Assembly (NCBI RefSeq): GCF_002003665.1
Contig: NZ_JATM01000005.1
Coordinates: 1-64,000, forward strand
Direction: 5' to 3'
From: Bombella intestini
Lineage (GTDB): Bacteria > Pseudomonadota > Alphaproteobacteria > Acetobacterales > Acetobacteraceae
Length of the DNA: 64,000 nt
The notes beneath the pieces were generated by a model. That model saw only the letters and a program-made list of their open reading frames with translations, was not told where the DNA came from and did no database searches. Of this stretch, positions 36,715 to 47,997 are shown one piece after another (the first letter of the stretch is position 1; each line of letters starts with the position of its first letter). Both the position numbers and the translations under genes were made by a program.

Positions 36715-36734
36715 TTCAGAGGAGATAATCCGCC

Positions 36735-37289
36735 ATGATCCCCCGTTCTTGCTCTGTTTTCTGTGGTTCCCGCCCCGGACACAACCCAGCACATATGCAA
36801 ACAGCCCGGGCCCTCGGCACAGCCTTGGGAGAGGCAGGCATCATGCTGGTCTATGGTGGTGGTAAGGCTGGATTAATGGGGGCTGTAGCCGATGCCACTC
36901 TACGGGCAGGCGGTACGGTGAAGGGTATCATCCCCCGCTTTCTCGAAGCACGAGAAACCCTACATGAAGGGGTCACGGACCTTGAAGTGACAGAAGACAT
37001 GCCCAGCCGCAAGGCCAGACTCTTTGAGGAAGCCGATGCCTATATCATTCTGCCCGGCGGCTTCGGCACCTTTGATGAATTCATGGAGGTTCTCGTAAAC
37101 CGCCAGCTTGGGCTAAGCCAGCGGCCCATCATCATCCTCAACACGGACGGTTGGGCCAATTCCCTCCTTGCCCTGCTGACGGCCACGCAAGAACAAGGCT
37201 TTGCAGATGAAGGGGCACAAGCCCTCTATGAAGTCGTAAATAATGTCAAAGACGTCATACTGCGCCTGAAGGCACCTTCACACGTCTGA
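36735..37289 (+). CDS. LOG family protein (nucleoside monophosphate phosphoribohydrolase)
   Basis: 184 residues with the LOG signatures: [11 protein letters not shown]-like N-terminus ([13 protein letters not shown]), [34 protein letters not shown] and [17 protein letters not shown] enzymes remove the base from nucleotides such as cytokinin precursors and AMP. AGAGGAG lies upstream of the ATG. Its last 35 bases overlap the end of murA on the other strand. Confidence 0.93.
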   Translation: MIPRSCSVFCGSRPGHNPAHMQTARALGTALGEAGIMLVYGGGKAGLMGAVADATLRAGGTVKGIIPRFLEARETLHEGVTDLEVTEDMPSRKARLFEEADAYIILPGGFGTFDEFMEVLVNRQLGLSQRPIIILNTDGWANSLLALLTATQEQGFADEGAQALYEVVNNVKDVILRLKAPSHV

Positions 37290-38529
37290 TCTTCGCCCCG
37301 CAGGCAGAAAGCTTCTTTTCCACATGCTCATAGCCACGGTCGAGATGATAGACACGGCTAAGCTCGGTCTCCCCCTCGGCCACAAGGCCTGCCAGAATTA
37401 GAGAGAAAGACGCTCTCAAATCCGTTGCCATCACTTTGGCACCAGAGAGACGCTCCACACCGCGGATCACGGCTGAACGCCCCTGAATGGTGATATTTGC
37501 CCCCATGCGGTTCAGCTCGGGCACATGCATAAAACGGTTTTCGAAGATCGTTTCCGTAATCATGGATGCCCCCTCCGCTACGGAAAGCATAGCCATGAAC
37601 TGCGCCTGCATATCTGTCGGGAAGCCCGGATAAGGTTCTGTCGTCAGGTCAATCCCACGCAGCTTTCCATCACTCCGAACACGCAGACCGTCAGTCTCCT
37701 CCTCAACCTCTACGCCTGCCTGCCGTAGAGCATAGATGACAGCCTCCTGATCGGCCATCCGTCCACCTTCAAGCAGGACATTTCCGCCAGCCATGCCCAC
37801 AGCACAGGCATATGTGCCACATTCGATCCGATCCGGCATGACGGAATAAGTCGCACCGTGCAGCTGATCGACACCTTCCACCGTAATAGTGCCGGAATGA
37901 GCACCACGAATCCGTGCCCCCATGGCATTGAGGCAGTTGGCAAGGTCCAGAATCTCCGGCTCCCGAGCGGCGTTGACAATCTCTGTCGTGCCGTGGGCCA
38001 GTGTTGCAGCCATGAGGACATTCTCGGTAGCTCCAACACTAGGGAATGGCAGCACAACCCGCCCCCCCTTCAGGCCATTAAGAGCACGAGCATTGATATA
38101 GCCGGCTTCCAACGTGATCTCGGCCCCCAGGGCCTCCAGCCCTTTGAGGTGTAGGTCCACTGGGCGAGTCCCGATAGCGCAGCCACCCGGCAGAGAAACA
38201 CGAGCTTCCCCCACACGAGCCAACAATGGCCCTAGAACCAGAATAGACGCCCTCATGCGCGACACAATGTCATAGGGGGCTTCTATAGAACTGATGGTCC
38301 CGCCAAGGCTAAGCCGTTGGGGGCCATACAGCTCCTTCACGTCATAACCCAGCTGTCCAAGCAGGGTCCGCATGGTACGGATATCGGCAATATCAGGAAC
38401 ATTGGAGAGAATAAGCGGCCCTTCGGAAAGCAGGGCGGCGACCATCAGTTTCAGCCCCGAATTCTTGGCCCCACCAACAGAAATACGCCCCTCGAGACGG
38501 CGACCACCTTCGATCAGGAAATAATCCAT
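37255..38529 (-). CDS. murA: UDP-N-acetylglucosamine 1-carboxyvinyltransferase
   Basis: 424 residues, the normal length. It has [14 protein letters not shown] with the catalytic Lys22 and the catalytic loop [10 protein letters not shown] with Cys117 (the fosfomycin target). It catalyses the first committed step of peptidoglycan synthesis. It is the last gene of a minus-strand run that includes dcd. Confidence 0.97.
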   Translation of the reverse strand: MDYFLIEGGRRLEGRISVGGAKNSGLKLMVAALLSEGPLILSNVPDIADIRTMRTLLGQLGYDVKELYGPQRLSLGGTISSIEAPYDIVSRMRASILVLGPLLARVGEARVSLPGGCAIGTRPVDLHLKGLEALGAEITLEAGYINARALNGLKGGRVVLPFPSVGATENVLMAATLAHGTTEIVNAAREPEILDLANCLNAMGARIRGAHSGTITVEGVDQLHGATYSVMPDRIECGTYACAVGMAGGNVLLEGGRMADQEAVIYALRQAGVEVEEETDGLRVRSDGKLRGIDLTTEPYPGFPTDMQAQFMAMLSVAEGASMITETIFENRFMHVPELNRMGANITIQGRSAVIRGVERLSGAKVMATDLRASFSLILAGLVAEGETELSRVYHLDRGYEHVEKKLSACGAKIRRVKVPSGAV

Positions 38530-38592
38530 CTGCTTCTCTCCATCCTCATCCCGCCATCCCAGACCGGATGGAACTTTCTGATTTTCTGAAAT

Positions 38593-39144
38593 TTAGAGCC
38601 GTGGCGGTGTCACACCGGACTGACGCATATATTTCCCGGCACGATCAGCATAGCTAACCTCGCAAGGGCTAGCCCCTTGGAAAAACAGGAACTGGCAGAT
38701 TCCCTCATTAGCGTAGATACGCGCTGGCAGAGGGGTGGTATTGCTGATCTCAATTGTCACCTGCCCCTCCCATTCTGGTTCCAGCGGCGTGACATTAACG
38801 ATGATGCCGCAGCGGGCGTAGGTGGATTTACCAAGGCACACGACCAGCGTATCACGGGGAATACGGAAATATTCTACCGTATGAGCCAGCGCAAAACTGT
38901 TGGGCGGGATGATAATATCCCCACGACGGGTCACAAAACTGTCGGCGGAGAAATTCTTGGGGTCCACCACAGCGCTGTCCACATCCGTGAAAATGTGGAA
39001 CTCATCAGCGACACGGGCATCATACCCATAAGAAGAAAGCCCGTAAGAAATAACCTTCTCACGCTTCTGTGCCTCGACAAACGGCTCTATCATGCCGTGT
39101 TCCTGCGCCATATGGCGTATCCAGTGGTCAGGCATGATCGACAT
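38593..39144 (-). CDS. dcd: dCTP deaminase
   Basis: 183 residues matching Dcd: [56 protein letters not shown] with the catalytic Glu in [13 protein letters not shown], and [10 protein letters not shown]. It makes dUTP for thymidylate synthesis. Lies 63 nt upstream of murA on the same strand. Confidence 0.97.
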   Translation of the reverse strand: MSIMPDHWIRHMAQEHGMIEPFVEAQKREKVISYGLSSYGYDARVADEFHIFTDVDSAVVDPKNFSADSFVTRRGDIIIPPNSFALAHTVEYFRIPRDTLVVCLGKSTYARCGIIVNVTPLEPEWEGQVTIEISNTTPLPARIYANEGICQFLFFQGASPCEVSYADRAGKYMRQSGVTPPRL

Positions 39145-39296
39145 AGCCGCTCTCCCTTATGGATGATGGTCTCTCTGAACCGATAAAAAACCCGCCAGAA
39201 ACAAGCCCGCCCCAAAGGGCAGGTCGTATCACTGGGCCTGCCCTGTCATACCATCTGTCTGCGACAGAGCAAAGCAGGGTGCAGGCTGGGCCATGA

Positions 39297-40286
39297 TCAG
39301 TCCTCCGATGAGCCACGAATAACCAAATCAGACATGCTGGGCCGGCGGCGACGCTTCCGTTCCAAAGGCGTCTCACGCACAGCACCACCACGCAGAGTAC
39401 GACGGAAACGAGGCCAACGGGGCTTTACCTCACTAGCCAGCACGCCAGCCACGATAAAGCCAGCCCCAACCAGTGTGCATGTTGTTAGAACATCACCCGT
39501 ACACCAGCCAACAAGTCCACCCCAGATAGGTTCACTGGAATAAATAATGGTCGCCTTAGTAGGGGAAACCGTCTTCTGCGCCCAGTTGAGCACCAGCTGA
39601 GTAGCGGCACTTACCACACCCATCACCAGCGCACAGCTCAGCCAGCCCCAACTAAACGGCGGGATATGCTCGCCCATAACCGGCATGGCGCAAAAAGCAA
39701 AAAGACCACCGGCCACAAGCTGCACAAACGCCATACGGCGACTATCCGTCTGGAGAGCGAACAGCCCAACGCATATAATCTCGAACGCATAAGAGAACGT
39801 GCCCAGCAGAGTGAGGCCATCCCCTGTACTCATGGTTAAGCCGCTCTTCCACGGTTCAGCCAGAAGAACTAGCCCAACAAAGGCAAGAAAAATACCAGCA
39901 ATCCCGCTCTTACTGGGTGCCTTACGCAGGATGATCCACTGAAGCAGCGGAACCAACGGGACATAAAGGGCCGTCAAAAAAGCGGAACGGCTGCTGGTAA
40001 TCGTCATCAACCCGATTGTCTGGCAGATATAGCCGAAAGCCAGCACAACGCCGATCAGCCCGCCACGCCATATTTCCGCACGGGGAATCCCCTGCATAAT
40101 GCGCTTGCGCCCGACAAAGCAGACCACAAACAGGGCAGCGATGAGGAAACGAACCCCGATGAAAAACAGAGGGCCACTGGTCTTCAGCGCCATCTGGATG
40201 ATGTAATAAGTTCCCCCCCACAACACCGTGATGATGCCGAGGGCGATTTCCTGCCGCGATGGCAGAGGCAGACGTGGTCTGGTCAC
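39297..40286 (-). CDS. EamA/DMT-family transporter
   Basis: 329 residues, ten membrane helices in two EamA halves: TVLWGGTYYIIQMAL in TM1, FIGVRFLIAALFVV, then TSSRSAFLTALYVPLVPL, and the second half with SEPIWGGLVGW. It starts with GTG directly after the stop of the 59-residue gene (TGAGTG), so translation is coupled. The C-terminal tail is strongly basic (ERKRRRRPSMSDL). Substrate unknown (family: metabolite or amino-acid export). Confidence 0.88.
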   Translation of the reverse strand: MTRPRLPLPSRQEIALGIITVLWGGTYYIIQMALKTSGPLFFIGVRFLIAALFVVCFVGRKRIMQGIPRAEIWRGGLIGVVLAFGYICQTIGLMTITSSRSAFLTALYVPLVPLLQWIILRKAPSKSGIAGIFLAFVGLVLLAEPWKSGLTMSTGDGLTLLGTFSYAFEIICVGLFALQTDSRRMAFVQLVAGGLFAFCAMPVMGEHIPPFSWGWLSCALVMGVVSAATQLVLNWAQKTVSPTKATIIYSSEPIWGGLVGWCTGDVLTTCTLVGAGFIVAGVLASEVKPRWPRFRRTLRGGAVRETPLERKRRRRPSMSDLVIRGSSED

Positions 40287-40466
40287 TCAGCGATCCTCTT
40301 GACTGGCGGCAGATGCCATTGTGCGATCATTCCCTGCTGGGCGGCTGCGCTGCTGCTGTTTGCGCCGCAGAAGATTAGCCCGTAAGGCCTGCGCCTCCCG
40401 CAGCTGACGTTCCTGCCGTGCCGTCATGGGGGTTTCGCCGGTTTTCCGCTCCTGTTCAGACTTCAT
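40287..40466 (-). CDS. Small basic protein, 59 aa, in operon with glycosyltransferase and DMT exporter
   Basis: An ATG (40464-40466) that overlaps the upstream glycosyltransferase stop by four bases (ATGA) opens a 59-codon frame. The frame ends right before the GTG of the EamA gene. The product begins MKSEQERKTGETPMTARQER and is rich in Arg, Gln and Ala, with the helix RQLREAQALRANLLRRKQQQ in its middle. The overlaps on both sides and the lack of any other explanation for the 176-bp gap argue that it is real. Short Arg/Gln-rich proteins of this type are common in Alphaproteobacteria near murA. The function is unknown to me. Confidence 0.75.
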   Translation of the reverse strand: MKSEQERKTGETPMTARQERQLREAQALRANLLRRKQQQRSRPAGNDRTMASAASQEDR

Positions 40467-41668
40467 GAGCCTGCATCCCTTTCCTCATGAAAGCGCACAA
40501 ACATATCCCGCAATCCGGTGGAAAGCAGTTCATCATAAACACCCAATGTCGCCCGCTGCATGTGCTGCTTGGTATAACGGGCAAGGGCATGGGCACGTAT
40601 CTCGTCTTGCCGCTCTGCCATAAGTTCCGGTGGCACGTCCAGCACTTCCCTCAAGGCACCAGCCAAGGCCCTGCAATCACCCGCTGGAACAAGCGTCCCG
40701 CTTTCACCATGCTGTATAGTTTCCTTCAACCCGCCACGAGCTGACCCAATCACCCAACAGCCCATCATCTGGGCCTCCACCGGTACCCGCCCGAACGGCT
40801 CGGGACGCAGGGAGGGGACCGTCACGACATGGGCCAGCCTATAGGCAGCTGCCATATCCTTGCAGACCCCAGCAAAACGCAGACGATTCGCAATGCCACG
40901 CTCCTCGGCCATCCTATGCAGCATCTGGGTATAACTATTACCCTCTCCCGGCCCAACCATAACACAGACCCAGTCCAAATCCGGATGGTGGACGGCCAAA
41001 TAGCCCAAAGCCTCAATCAGACATTCCTGCCCTTTCCAACGGGTCATACGGCCGGGCATAAGAATGATGCGACTTTCCTCGCCGATCCGCCACCGTTCCA
41101 ACAGGGTTTGCATCTGGAGGCCCCTTACAGCCTCGGGAGAAAACACCTCCGGATCGCTCCCACGAGGGATGATACGCAGCCGGTCTTCCCCGACCCGATA
41201 TTCCTGCCGCAGCCGCTCCCCGATATGCTCAGAAACAGCGATAACACGTTGCCCCCGCACCAACCCGGAATTATAGAGCTTCTTGAGCCAGAAATTCGTC
41301 TTATGGTCCCCGTGCCATGTCGTCACCAACGGCACCTTTTCCCGGCGGCACGCTACAAAGGCCACAAGGGCTGGGTAGCGGGACCGCGCATGAACAAGGC
41401 TGACACCTTCCTGCCGGATCAACCGCTGCAAAGCTTTCACGCGGCTAAAAAAATACCAAGGCGATACTTTCTTACGGAATTCTAGCTCCACATGCTCGCC
41501 ACCGACATAACGCAGGCGGGATACCAAAGCGCCACTCTCCGCCGCCACCAAGGCCCGCCCGCCGGCCTGATGAATGGCCTCGGCCATGTCGATCGCCCCA
41601 CGCTCCAGCCCGCCAATACCCAGTGCTGGCAGAATCTGGAGGATCACCGGTTTCTGCTTCATCGCCAT
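40463..41668 (-). CDS. Glycosyltransferase family 4
   Basis: 401 residues with two Rossmann domains. N-terminal: ILQILPALGIGGLERGAIDM, then VHARSRYPALVAFVACRR. C-terminal: ILMPGRMTRWKGQECLIEAL, and the donor-site motif EPFGRVPVEAQMMGCWVIG. It is a retaining, NDP-sugar-using enzyme, probably acting on LPS or another envelope glycan, as seen from its cell-envelope neighbours (murA, lipoprotein). It lies 36 nt after the lipoprotein stop. Confidence 0.92.
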   Translation of the reverse strand: MAMKQKPVILQILPALGIGGLERGAIDMAEAIHQAGGRALVAAESGALVSRLRYVGGEHVELEFRKKVSPWYFFSRVKALQRLIRQEGVSLVHARSRYPALVAFVACRREKVPLVTTWHGDHKTNFWLKKLYNSGLVRGQRVIAVSEHIGERLRQEYRVGEDRLRIIPRGSDPEVFSPEAVRGLQMQTLLERWRIGEESRIILMPGRMTRWKGQECLIEALGYLAVHHPDLDWVCVMVGPGEGNSYTQMLHRMAEERGIANRLRFAGVCKDMAAAYRLAHVVTVPSLRPEPFGRVPVEAQMMGCWVIGSARGGLKETIQHGESGTLVPAGDCRALAGALREVLDVPPELMAERQDEIRAHALARYTKQHMQRATLGVYDELLSTGLRDMFVRFHEERDAGS

Positions 41669-41704
41669 TATTCCGCTATATCCACACCATAATCCAGCGC
41701 TCGG

Positions 41705-42958
41705 TCATCCTGCCGGGATTGTCACAACGGCCCCGCCACTATGGCTGGTTGCCGCAAGATTACTCAGTACCTGAACCATGGTAAAAGCTTCCTTGCTGCG
41801 GAAGTCCGTATCGGAAATCCAGTACCAGCATTTCTTGTAGAAGACAGAAACATAACTACCATCTGGCGCACTCGCCCCAGAATGAATGGCTACCTCTGGT
41901 CGGCTCTCGATACCGACCTGCCCAATGGTTGGCAGTGTCCGACCAGAACGGACATCCCTCTCCGGTACATCCATTTCATAGGAAAGCTGAGTCAACATCG
42001 CCAACATGGAACGAGTGAGAATAGCAACCTGCCCCTGTTTCTTAGGGTAAGGCCCATAAACAATCTCTGCCTCTGTCGCATTGGGGTCCAGATGCAGGAG
42101 GCGGCGCACCTCCCCTTGAATGGCCTGAAGATTACTATCTGCCGTTGTCGTCAACACAAGATAGATATGTTCACCGGAGGCCCCTCCAGAACCGTTGCCA
42201 TTCGCACCGCCCCCGGCATTGCCACTGCCCTGACCATTACTACCGCTGCCCGATTTGCCCCCTCTGCCTGAAGCGGATGGATCGTCCGTAGAAATACGAA
42301 CCGTCATCGCCCCGGCAAGCTGGAGCTGGCGGAGGTCATGCAGCAAAAGGTAGAAGCGTACAGACCCGCCCCCAAAAGGCCCTACCCCCCGCACATTAGA
42401 AAGGCCATCAATGGACTGAGCTGTCAGCCGCAACAGGGTATCAATGGCCATGCCGCCCAAGCTGAGCGGCATAATGGCTGTGGGAGAGATGGGGCGCACT
42501 ACATTTTCTGCATACTGCTCGCCCGTCATCGGCTGGTAAGTGATGGTCGGGTTCTCCGCCTGCGACACTGTACCGCTACCAAACAGATAATTGCTTACGG
42601 CAGACGCTGGATAGCCATAATACCCCCCCGAAAAACTACGGGAGACATTATAACCCGCAATGACCTGCGTCGTGTCCAGAAAGGCCGGTGGCTCACCATA
42701 GCGCAGACGTACAATATTTAGCAGCATCTCACGCTTCTGCACTTCCCCCAACGCCCGAGAGTAGGCGAGCTGGTCGTTCTGGAGATGCTCCGGCCCTATG
42801 GGCTGGCACCCTCCCAGCAGCAGAAAACTACCAGACAATAAAGCAAGAGCTGGAAGCCGGAACAGGCCCTGCCTCCGCCCTAGCTCGGAAAACAGGGAGA
42901 GCGGAAAGCCCGCCTGGCGGAACAGGGAAAAAAGACAGGACAGAAGACGGGCTCCCAC
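41705..42958 (-). CDS. Predicted lipoprotein, start uncertain
   Basis: The 417-residue frame opens at GTG 42958 without a ribosome site. A lipobox (FLLLGGCQP) lies at residues 46-54, which is far from that start. A CTG at 42865 with GGAGG six bases upstream (42872-42876) would give LFRLPALALLSGSFLLLGGC, an ideal lipoprotein signal. The mature protein has a conserved-looking N-terminal part (VQKREMLLNIVRLRYGEPP) and a Gly/Ser/Asn-rich linker of about 30 residues near base 42180-42270. The C-terminal part includes SVFYKKCWYWISDTDFRSKE. No named domain was recognised. Probably anchored to the outer membrane. Confidence 0.75.
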   Translation of the reverse strand: MGARLLSCLFSLFRQAGFPLSLFSELGRRQGLFRLPALALLSGSFLLLGGCQPIGPEHLQNDQLAYSRALGEVQKREMLLNIVRLRYGEPPAFLDTTQVIAGYNVSRSFSGGYYGYPASAVSNYLFGSGTVSQAENPTITYQPMTGEQYAENVVRPISPTAIMPLSLGGMAIDTLLRLTAQSIDGLSNVRGVGPFGGGSVRFYLLLHDLRQLQLAGAMTVRISTDDPSASGRGGKSGSGSNGQGSGNAGGGANGNGSGGASGEHIYLVLTTTADSNLQAIQGEVRRLLHLDPNATEAEIVYGPYPKKQGQVAILTRSMLAMLTQLSYEMDVPERDVRSGRTLPTIGQVGIESRPEVAIHSGASAPDGSYVSVFYKKCWYWISDTDFRSKEAFTMVQVLSNLAATSHSGGAVVTIPAG

Positions 42959-43073
42959 GAAAAAAGCCGGTTGCGAAATGACGGAAAGACCTTACCTCAA
43001 AAAGGAGGTCCTGACCAAAAATAAACTCCTCTATGGTACTGGCAAAAATTAGTAAATCTTTTCCCCCTATTCC

Positions 43074-43102
43074 CTTGAAACCGTAAGTTCCTCTCCCCAA
43101 AT
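43074..43102 (+). promoter_or_regulatory. Sigma-32 (RpoH)-type heat-shock promoter of dnaK
   Basis: CTTGAA (43074-43079) is followed 15 nt later by CCCCAAAT (43095-43102), a close match to the RpoH consensus CTTGAA-N13-17-CCCCAT-T. It lies 117 nt before dnaK, which fits the best-known heat-shock operon. Transcription from here is inferred. Confidence 0.75.
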
Positions 43103-43218
43103 CGGGGAACAAGGGGCACAGCATACCCTGCTCCCCAAACATGATAACGTCACACATAGGGTTTCCCTACGATGCCTTGAGGGGGTCGTGAGAAACCGCT
43201 GAAAAGGGACAGATATCC

Positions 43219-45117
43219 ATGGGTAAGATTATTGGTATTGACCTCGGGACAACCAACTCCTGCGTTGCAGTCCGCGAAGGTAACGAAAACAAGGTCATCG
43301 AGAACAGCGAAGGTGCCCGCACCACGCCGTCCGTTGTCGCCTTTACAGAAAGCGGTGAGCGTCTGGTCGGTCAGGCTGCTAAGCGTCAGGCCGTCACCAA
43401 CCCCGCCAACACGCTCTATGCCGTCAAGCGTCTGATCGGCCGTCGTTATGACGACCCGACCGTCGCTAAGGACCAGAAGACCGTTCCTTACGAAATCGTA
43501 AAGGGTGACAACGGCGATGCTTGGGTGCGTGCTCGTGACGAGAACTACGCTCCGTCCCAGATCTCTGCCTTCGTGCTGGGCAAGATGAAAGAAACGGCAG
43601 AAGCCTATCTGGGCGAGAAGGTGACCGAGGCCGTCATCACCGTTCCGGCTTACTTCAACGACGCACAGCGTCAGGCCACCCGCGATGCTGGCCGTATTGC
43701 TGGTCTGGACGTTAAGCGCATCATCAATGAGCCGACCGCCGCTGCACTCGCCTACGGGCTGGAGAAAGGTGATTCCGGCAACGTGGCCGTGTATGACCTT
43801 GGTGGTGGTACGTTCGACATCTCCATCCTCGAGATCTCCGATGGCGTGATCGAAGTGAAGTCCACCAACGGCGACACCTTCCTCGGTGGTGAGGACTTCG
43901 ACAACAAGCTGATCGACTATCTGGCTGACGAGTTCAAGCGTGAACAGGGTCTGGACCTGCGCACGGACAAGATGGCTCTCCAGCGTCTGAAGGAAGCCGC
44001 TGAGAAGGCCAAGATCGAGCTGTCCTCCGCTAAGGAAACAGAAGTCAACCTGCCCTTCATCACGGCTGATGCCTCCGGTCCGAAGCATCTGGTCGTCAAG
44101 GTGACCCGTGCGAAGCTGGAAAGCCTCGTGGAAGACCTCATCAAGCGGTCTCTGGAGCCCTGCCGCAAGGCCCTGAAGGATGCTGAGCTGACACCAGCCG
44201 ACATCAAGGAAGTCATCCTTGTTGGTGGTCAGACCCGTATGCCGAAGGTCGTGGAAAGCGTGAAGGAGTTCTTCGGTAAAGAACCCGCTCGCAACGTGAA
44301 CCCGGACGAAGTGGTCGCCATCGGTGCTGCCGTGCAGGGTGGTGTGCTTCAGGGTGACGTGAAGGACGTGCTGCTGCTGGACGTGACCCCGCTTTCCCTC
44401 GGCATCGAGACGCTGGGTGGTGTCTTCACACGTCTAATCGACCGTAACACAACGATCCCGACCAAGAAGAGCCAGACCTTCTCCACAGCTGAAGACAACC
44501 AGCCTGCCGTGACCATCAAGGTCTTCCAGGGTGAGCGTGAGATGGCTGCGGACAACAAGCTGCTCGGCAACTTCGACCTGACAGGTATTGCTCCGGCTCC
44601 CCGTGGCGTGCCGCAGATTGAAGTGACCTTCGACATCGACGCCAACGGTATCGTGAACGTCTCCGCCAAGGACAAGGCTACCGGCAAGGAGCAGAACATC
44701 TCCATCAAGAGCGATGGCGGTCTCTCCGATGCGGACATTGATCGCATGGTCAAGGAAGCTGAAGAAAACGCTTCTGCCGATAAAACCCGTCGCGAACTGG
44801 TGGACCTGCGCAACAACACCGAAGCCATGATCCATCAGACGGAGAAGACCCTCTCCGAGAATGGTGACAAGGTTCCGGCTGCTGATAAGACCGAAGCCGA
44901 GGAGGCCATCAAGAAGGCCCGTGAGGCTCTGGGTGGTGAGGATGCCGAAGCCATCAAGAGTGCCAGCGAGCATCTGACACAGGTTGCCATGAAGGTTGGT
45001 CAGGCTGTCCATCAGGGTGGTGCTGCTGCTGGTGAAGAGCATCAGGCCGGTGGCAAAGCTGACGAAGATGTTGTCGACGCCGAGTTTGAAGAGGTTGACG
45101 ACAAGAAGAAGAAATAA
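43219..45117 (+). CDS. dnaK: Chaperone DnaK (Hsp70)
   Basis: 632 residues. ATPase domain: [34 protein letters not shown] and [13 protein letters not shown]. Then comes the substrate-binding domain and a helical lid with a low-complexity end (EVDDKKKK). It folds and protects proteins with DnaJ and GrpE. GAAAAGGGAC precedes the ATG. Codon use is that of a very highly expressed gene. Confidence 0.99.
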   Translation: MGKIIGIDLGTTNSCVAVREGNENKVIENSEGARTTPSVVAFTESGERLVGQAAKRQAVTNPANTLYAVKRLIGRRYDDPTVAKDQKTVPYEIVKGDNGDAWVRARDENYAPSQISAFVLGKMKETAEAYLGEKVTEAVITVPAYFNDAQRQATRDAGRIAGLDVKRIINEPTAAALAYGLEKGDSGNVAVYDLGGGTFDISILEISDGVIEVKSTNGDTFLGGEDFDNKLIDYLADEFKREQGLDLRTDKMALQRLKEAAEKAKIELSSAKETEVNLPFITADASGPKHLVVKVTRAKLESLVEDLIKRSLEPCRKALKDAELTPADIKEVILVGGQTRMPKVVESVKEFFGKEPARNVNPDEVVAIGAAVQGGVLQGDVKDVLLLDVTPLSLGIETLGGVFTRLIDRNTTIPTKKSQTFSTAEDNQPAVTIKVFQGEREMAADNKLLGNFDLTGIAPAPRGVPQIEVTFDIDANGIVNVSAKDKATGKEQNISIKSDGGLSDADIDRMVKEAEENASADKTRRELVDLRNNTEAMIHQTEKTLSENGDKVPAADKTEAEEAIKKAREALGGEDAEAIKSASEHLTQVAMKVGQAVHQGGAAAGEEHQAGGKADEDVVDAEFEEVDDKKKK

Positions 45118-45132
45118 TCGCTAGAAGGAATG

Positions 45133-45163
45133 GAGTCCGGCATCTCTACGCCGGGCTCTTTTT
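45133..45163 (+). terminator. Intrinsic terminator after dnaK
   Basis: GAGTCCGGC pairs with GCCGGGCTC across an eight-base loop and is followed by five T residues. It would separate or attenuate dnaK from dnaJ transcription, since dnaJ starts 140 nt further on. Confidence 0.88.
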
Positions 45164-45292
45164 CTTGCGATTGGCGCCTGTTTCCCCCTCCTCTGGGGAT
45201 ACTGGCGCCCTTTTTACATTGAGGGCCCTACATCTGCCTACTGGCAGGTCACACCCCGCACGCCTTGTCCGGGTGTCCGCTCTCCTGCGTGA

Positions 45293-46447
<1,155 letters not shown>

Positions 46448-46459
46448 AGGACACCAGAG

Positions 46460-47212
46460 ATGAGCAGCACCTCTCCTCGTATCGGCATTGCGGGCATCAC
46501 GGGCCGTCTCGGCCATCTCTGCGCCGAGGAAGCCGGACCTCTTCTGGTCGGGGGGCTATCCCGCACAGCAGACCCGGCCCGTAACATCGTTACAGATGCG
46601 GCCGAGCTAGCGGGCACATGTGATGTCATCATTGATGTCAGCCATGCCAGCCTTGTTCCTGCCCACGCCAAAGCCTTCGCAAAAGCAGGGTGCGCATGGG
46701 TATTGGGGACAACAGGGCTGGACAGCACCGCCCAGCAGGCCGTGCAGGACGCTGCCGCACAAGTCGCCGTACTACAGGCGGCTAATTTCTCCCCAGCCCT
46801 GACGATGCTGCTCTCTCTGGCTCGTCAGCTTGGTGCCGCCCTGCCAGATTACGACGCCGAAATTCTGGAGGTCCATCACCGCCAGAAGCTAGATGCTCCT
46901 TCTGGCACCGCTCTAGCTATTGGACGGGCCGTTGCCGCTGGGCGGGACGACGAGTTCGAAGCCGTCAAACGGCTAGACCAAAACGGGAAGAGACCTGACG
47001 GGGCCATCGGTTTTGCCTCCCTGCGTGGGGGGCAAGTCGTGGGCGAACATGATCTGCGCTTCTTTGCGGCTGATGAAGAAATCTCTCTCTCTCACCGAGC
47101 ACTAGATCGCCGGGTCTTTGCCCGTGGTGCCCTGAAGGCTGCTCTCTGGCTGGCCGATGCCCGCCGCACAGCCGGTCTTTATGGCATGCAGGATGTGCTG
47201 AACACACCCTGA
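46460..47212 (+). CDS. dapB: 4-hydroxy-tetrahydrodipicolinate reductase
   Basis: 250 residues. The nucleotide-binding loop is GIAGITGRLGHL, VIIDVSHASL follows, and the catalytic signature is EVHHRQKLDAPSGTALAIG. It makes tetrahydrodipicolinate for lysine and peptidoglycan. It is shorter than the E. coli enzyme (273), chiefly in the N-terminal domain. Probably cotranscribed with dnaJ. Confidence 0.95.
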   Translation: MSSTSPRIGIAGITGRLGHLCAEEAGPLLVGGLSRTADPARNIVTDAAELAGTCDVIIDVSHASLVPAHAKAFAKAGCAWVLGTTGLDSTAQQAVQDAAAQVAVLQAANFSPALTMLLSLARQLGAALPDYDAEILEVHHRQKLDAPSGTALAIGRAVAAGRDDEFEAVKRLDQNGKRPDGAIGFASLRGGQVVGEHDLRFFAADEEISLSHRALDRRVFARGALKAALWLADARRTAGLYGMQDVLNTP

Positions 47213-47224
47213 TCTACCTTACAG

Positions 47225-47258
47225 CAGGCGAGAGCACCCAGTATAATGCTCTCGCCTG
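47225..47258. terminator. Inverted repeat between dapB and the restriction genes
   Basis: CAGGCGAGAGCA pairs perfectly with TGCTCTCGCCTG over a ten-base loop, 13 nt after dapB. The absence of a T-run makes it a weaker terminator, but it sits between two converging transcripts and could serve both. Confidence 0.6.
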
Positions 47259-47280
47259 TCATTCCGTAAAATACGATTGG

Positions 47281-47994
47281 TTAGTGCTCTCTTAAATGGA
47301 ATCTCTCTTTTCCATAGCGGGAGAAGTAATAATAGATGCTCTTCTCGGCGATGCTGTACATACGCTCTGCCATTTCACTTTCACTCCATTCCTCAACCCT
47401 GAAGTAGAAAGTCCCTCTATCAAACTCTCCTCGTGCGCCCTGATCATATAAATGTTCATGATTTAACTGACCAAACTGAGCAATCGTGACGACCCGATCC
47501 AAAATACTGGACCGCTCGTCAAAGTCGCAGCCATCACCAAAACAGACAAATGGAAAAATTGCCTCCATCTTCATGGCCGTTCTGAACCCAATGACATTCT
47601 TGCCCAGTCGTTCAATAGCATTTCCTTTAGCCTGTCTGGCCTTTCCCTCAGCAAGACGAAGATCGTTCGTCCCCTGATTTTTCTTCTCCGAGATCAAAAT
47701 CGGATACAGGCCGCCATCGTTCGATTTTAACGATAAAATCCCTCCATCAGGCCGCATTGATGACGTATCAAAGTAGCAACTAAAATCTACACCAGGAAAT
47801 ATGGAGATGAGATTTTCTATGATGTATTTCAGTTTCCATTCAGAAACATGATCAAGCTCAATAAAAGGAAACTGCTCACCTAATCTCTCAACCACATCGA
47901 GAACAGCCGTCATGAGAGACTTTTCCTGTATCTTCGACCTAGCATTAAGTATTGTTCCCAAATGCTGAACCCGAAGCTCATTCTTTTTTGACAT
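47281..47994 (-). CDS. Type II restriction endonuclease, EcoRI family
   Basis: 237 residues. The catalytic triad is laid out as in EcoRI: Asp83 in RPDGG, Glu103 and Lys105 in SEKKNQG, with the same 20-residue and 2-residue spacing as EcoRI D91, E111 and K113. The recognition segment GNAIER (124-129) is identical to EcoRI N141-R145, and Gln107 matches Gln115. EcoRI His114 is Asn here, and the loop between catalytic and recognition segments is shorter. The AATT core is therefore likely recognised, with GAATTC as first guess. The methylase gene lies just upstream (3-nt gap). Both genes are AT-rich, indicating transfer. Confidence 0.88.
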   Translation of the reverse strand: MSKKNELRVQHLGTILNARSKIQEKSLMTAVLDVVERLGEQFPFIELDHVSEWKLKYIIENLISIFPGVDFSCYFDTSSMRPDGGILSLKSNDGGLYPILISEKKNQGTNDLRLAEGKARQAKGNAIERLGKNVIGFRTAMKMEAIFPFVCFGDGCDFDERSSILDRVVTIAQFGQLNHEHLYDQGARGEFDRGTFYFRVEEWSESEMAERMYSIAEKSIYYYFSRYGKERFHLREH

Positions 47995-47997
47995 ATC

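Noticed and set aside
39229-39294. 21-codon minus-strand frame just after the EamA gene, with AGGAC upstream
   Set aside because: Too short and without further support. It could be a leader peptide for dcd, but no regulatory hairpin pair was convincing.
43150-44088. 312-codon minus-strand frame over dnaK
   Set aside because: Long antisense frames are common opposite highly biased dnaK genes. The product resembles no protein that I would accept as real.
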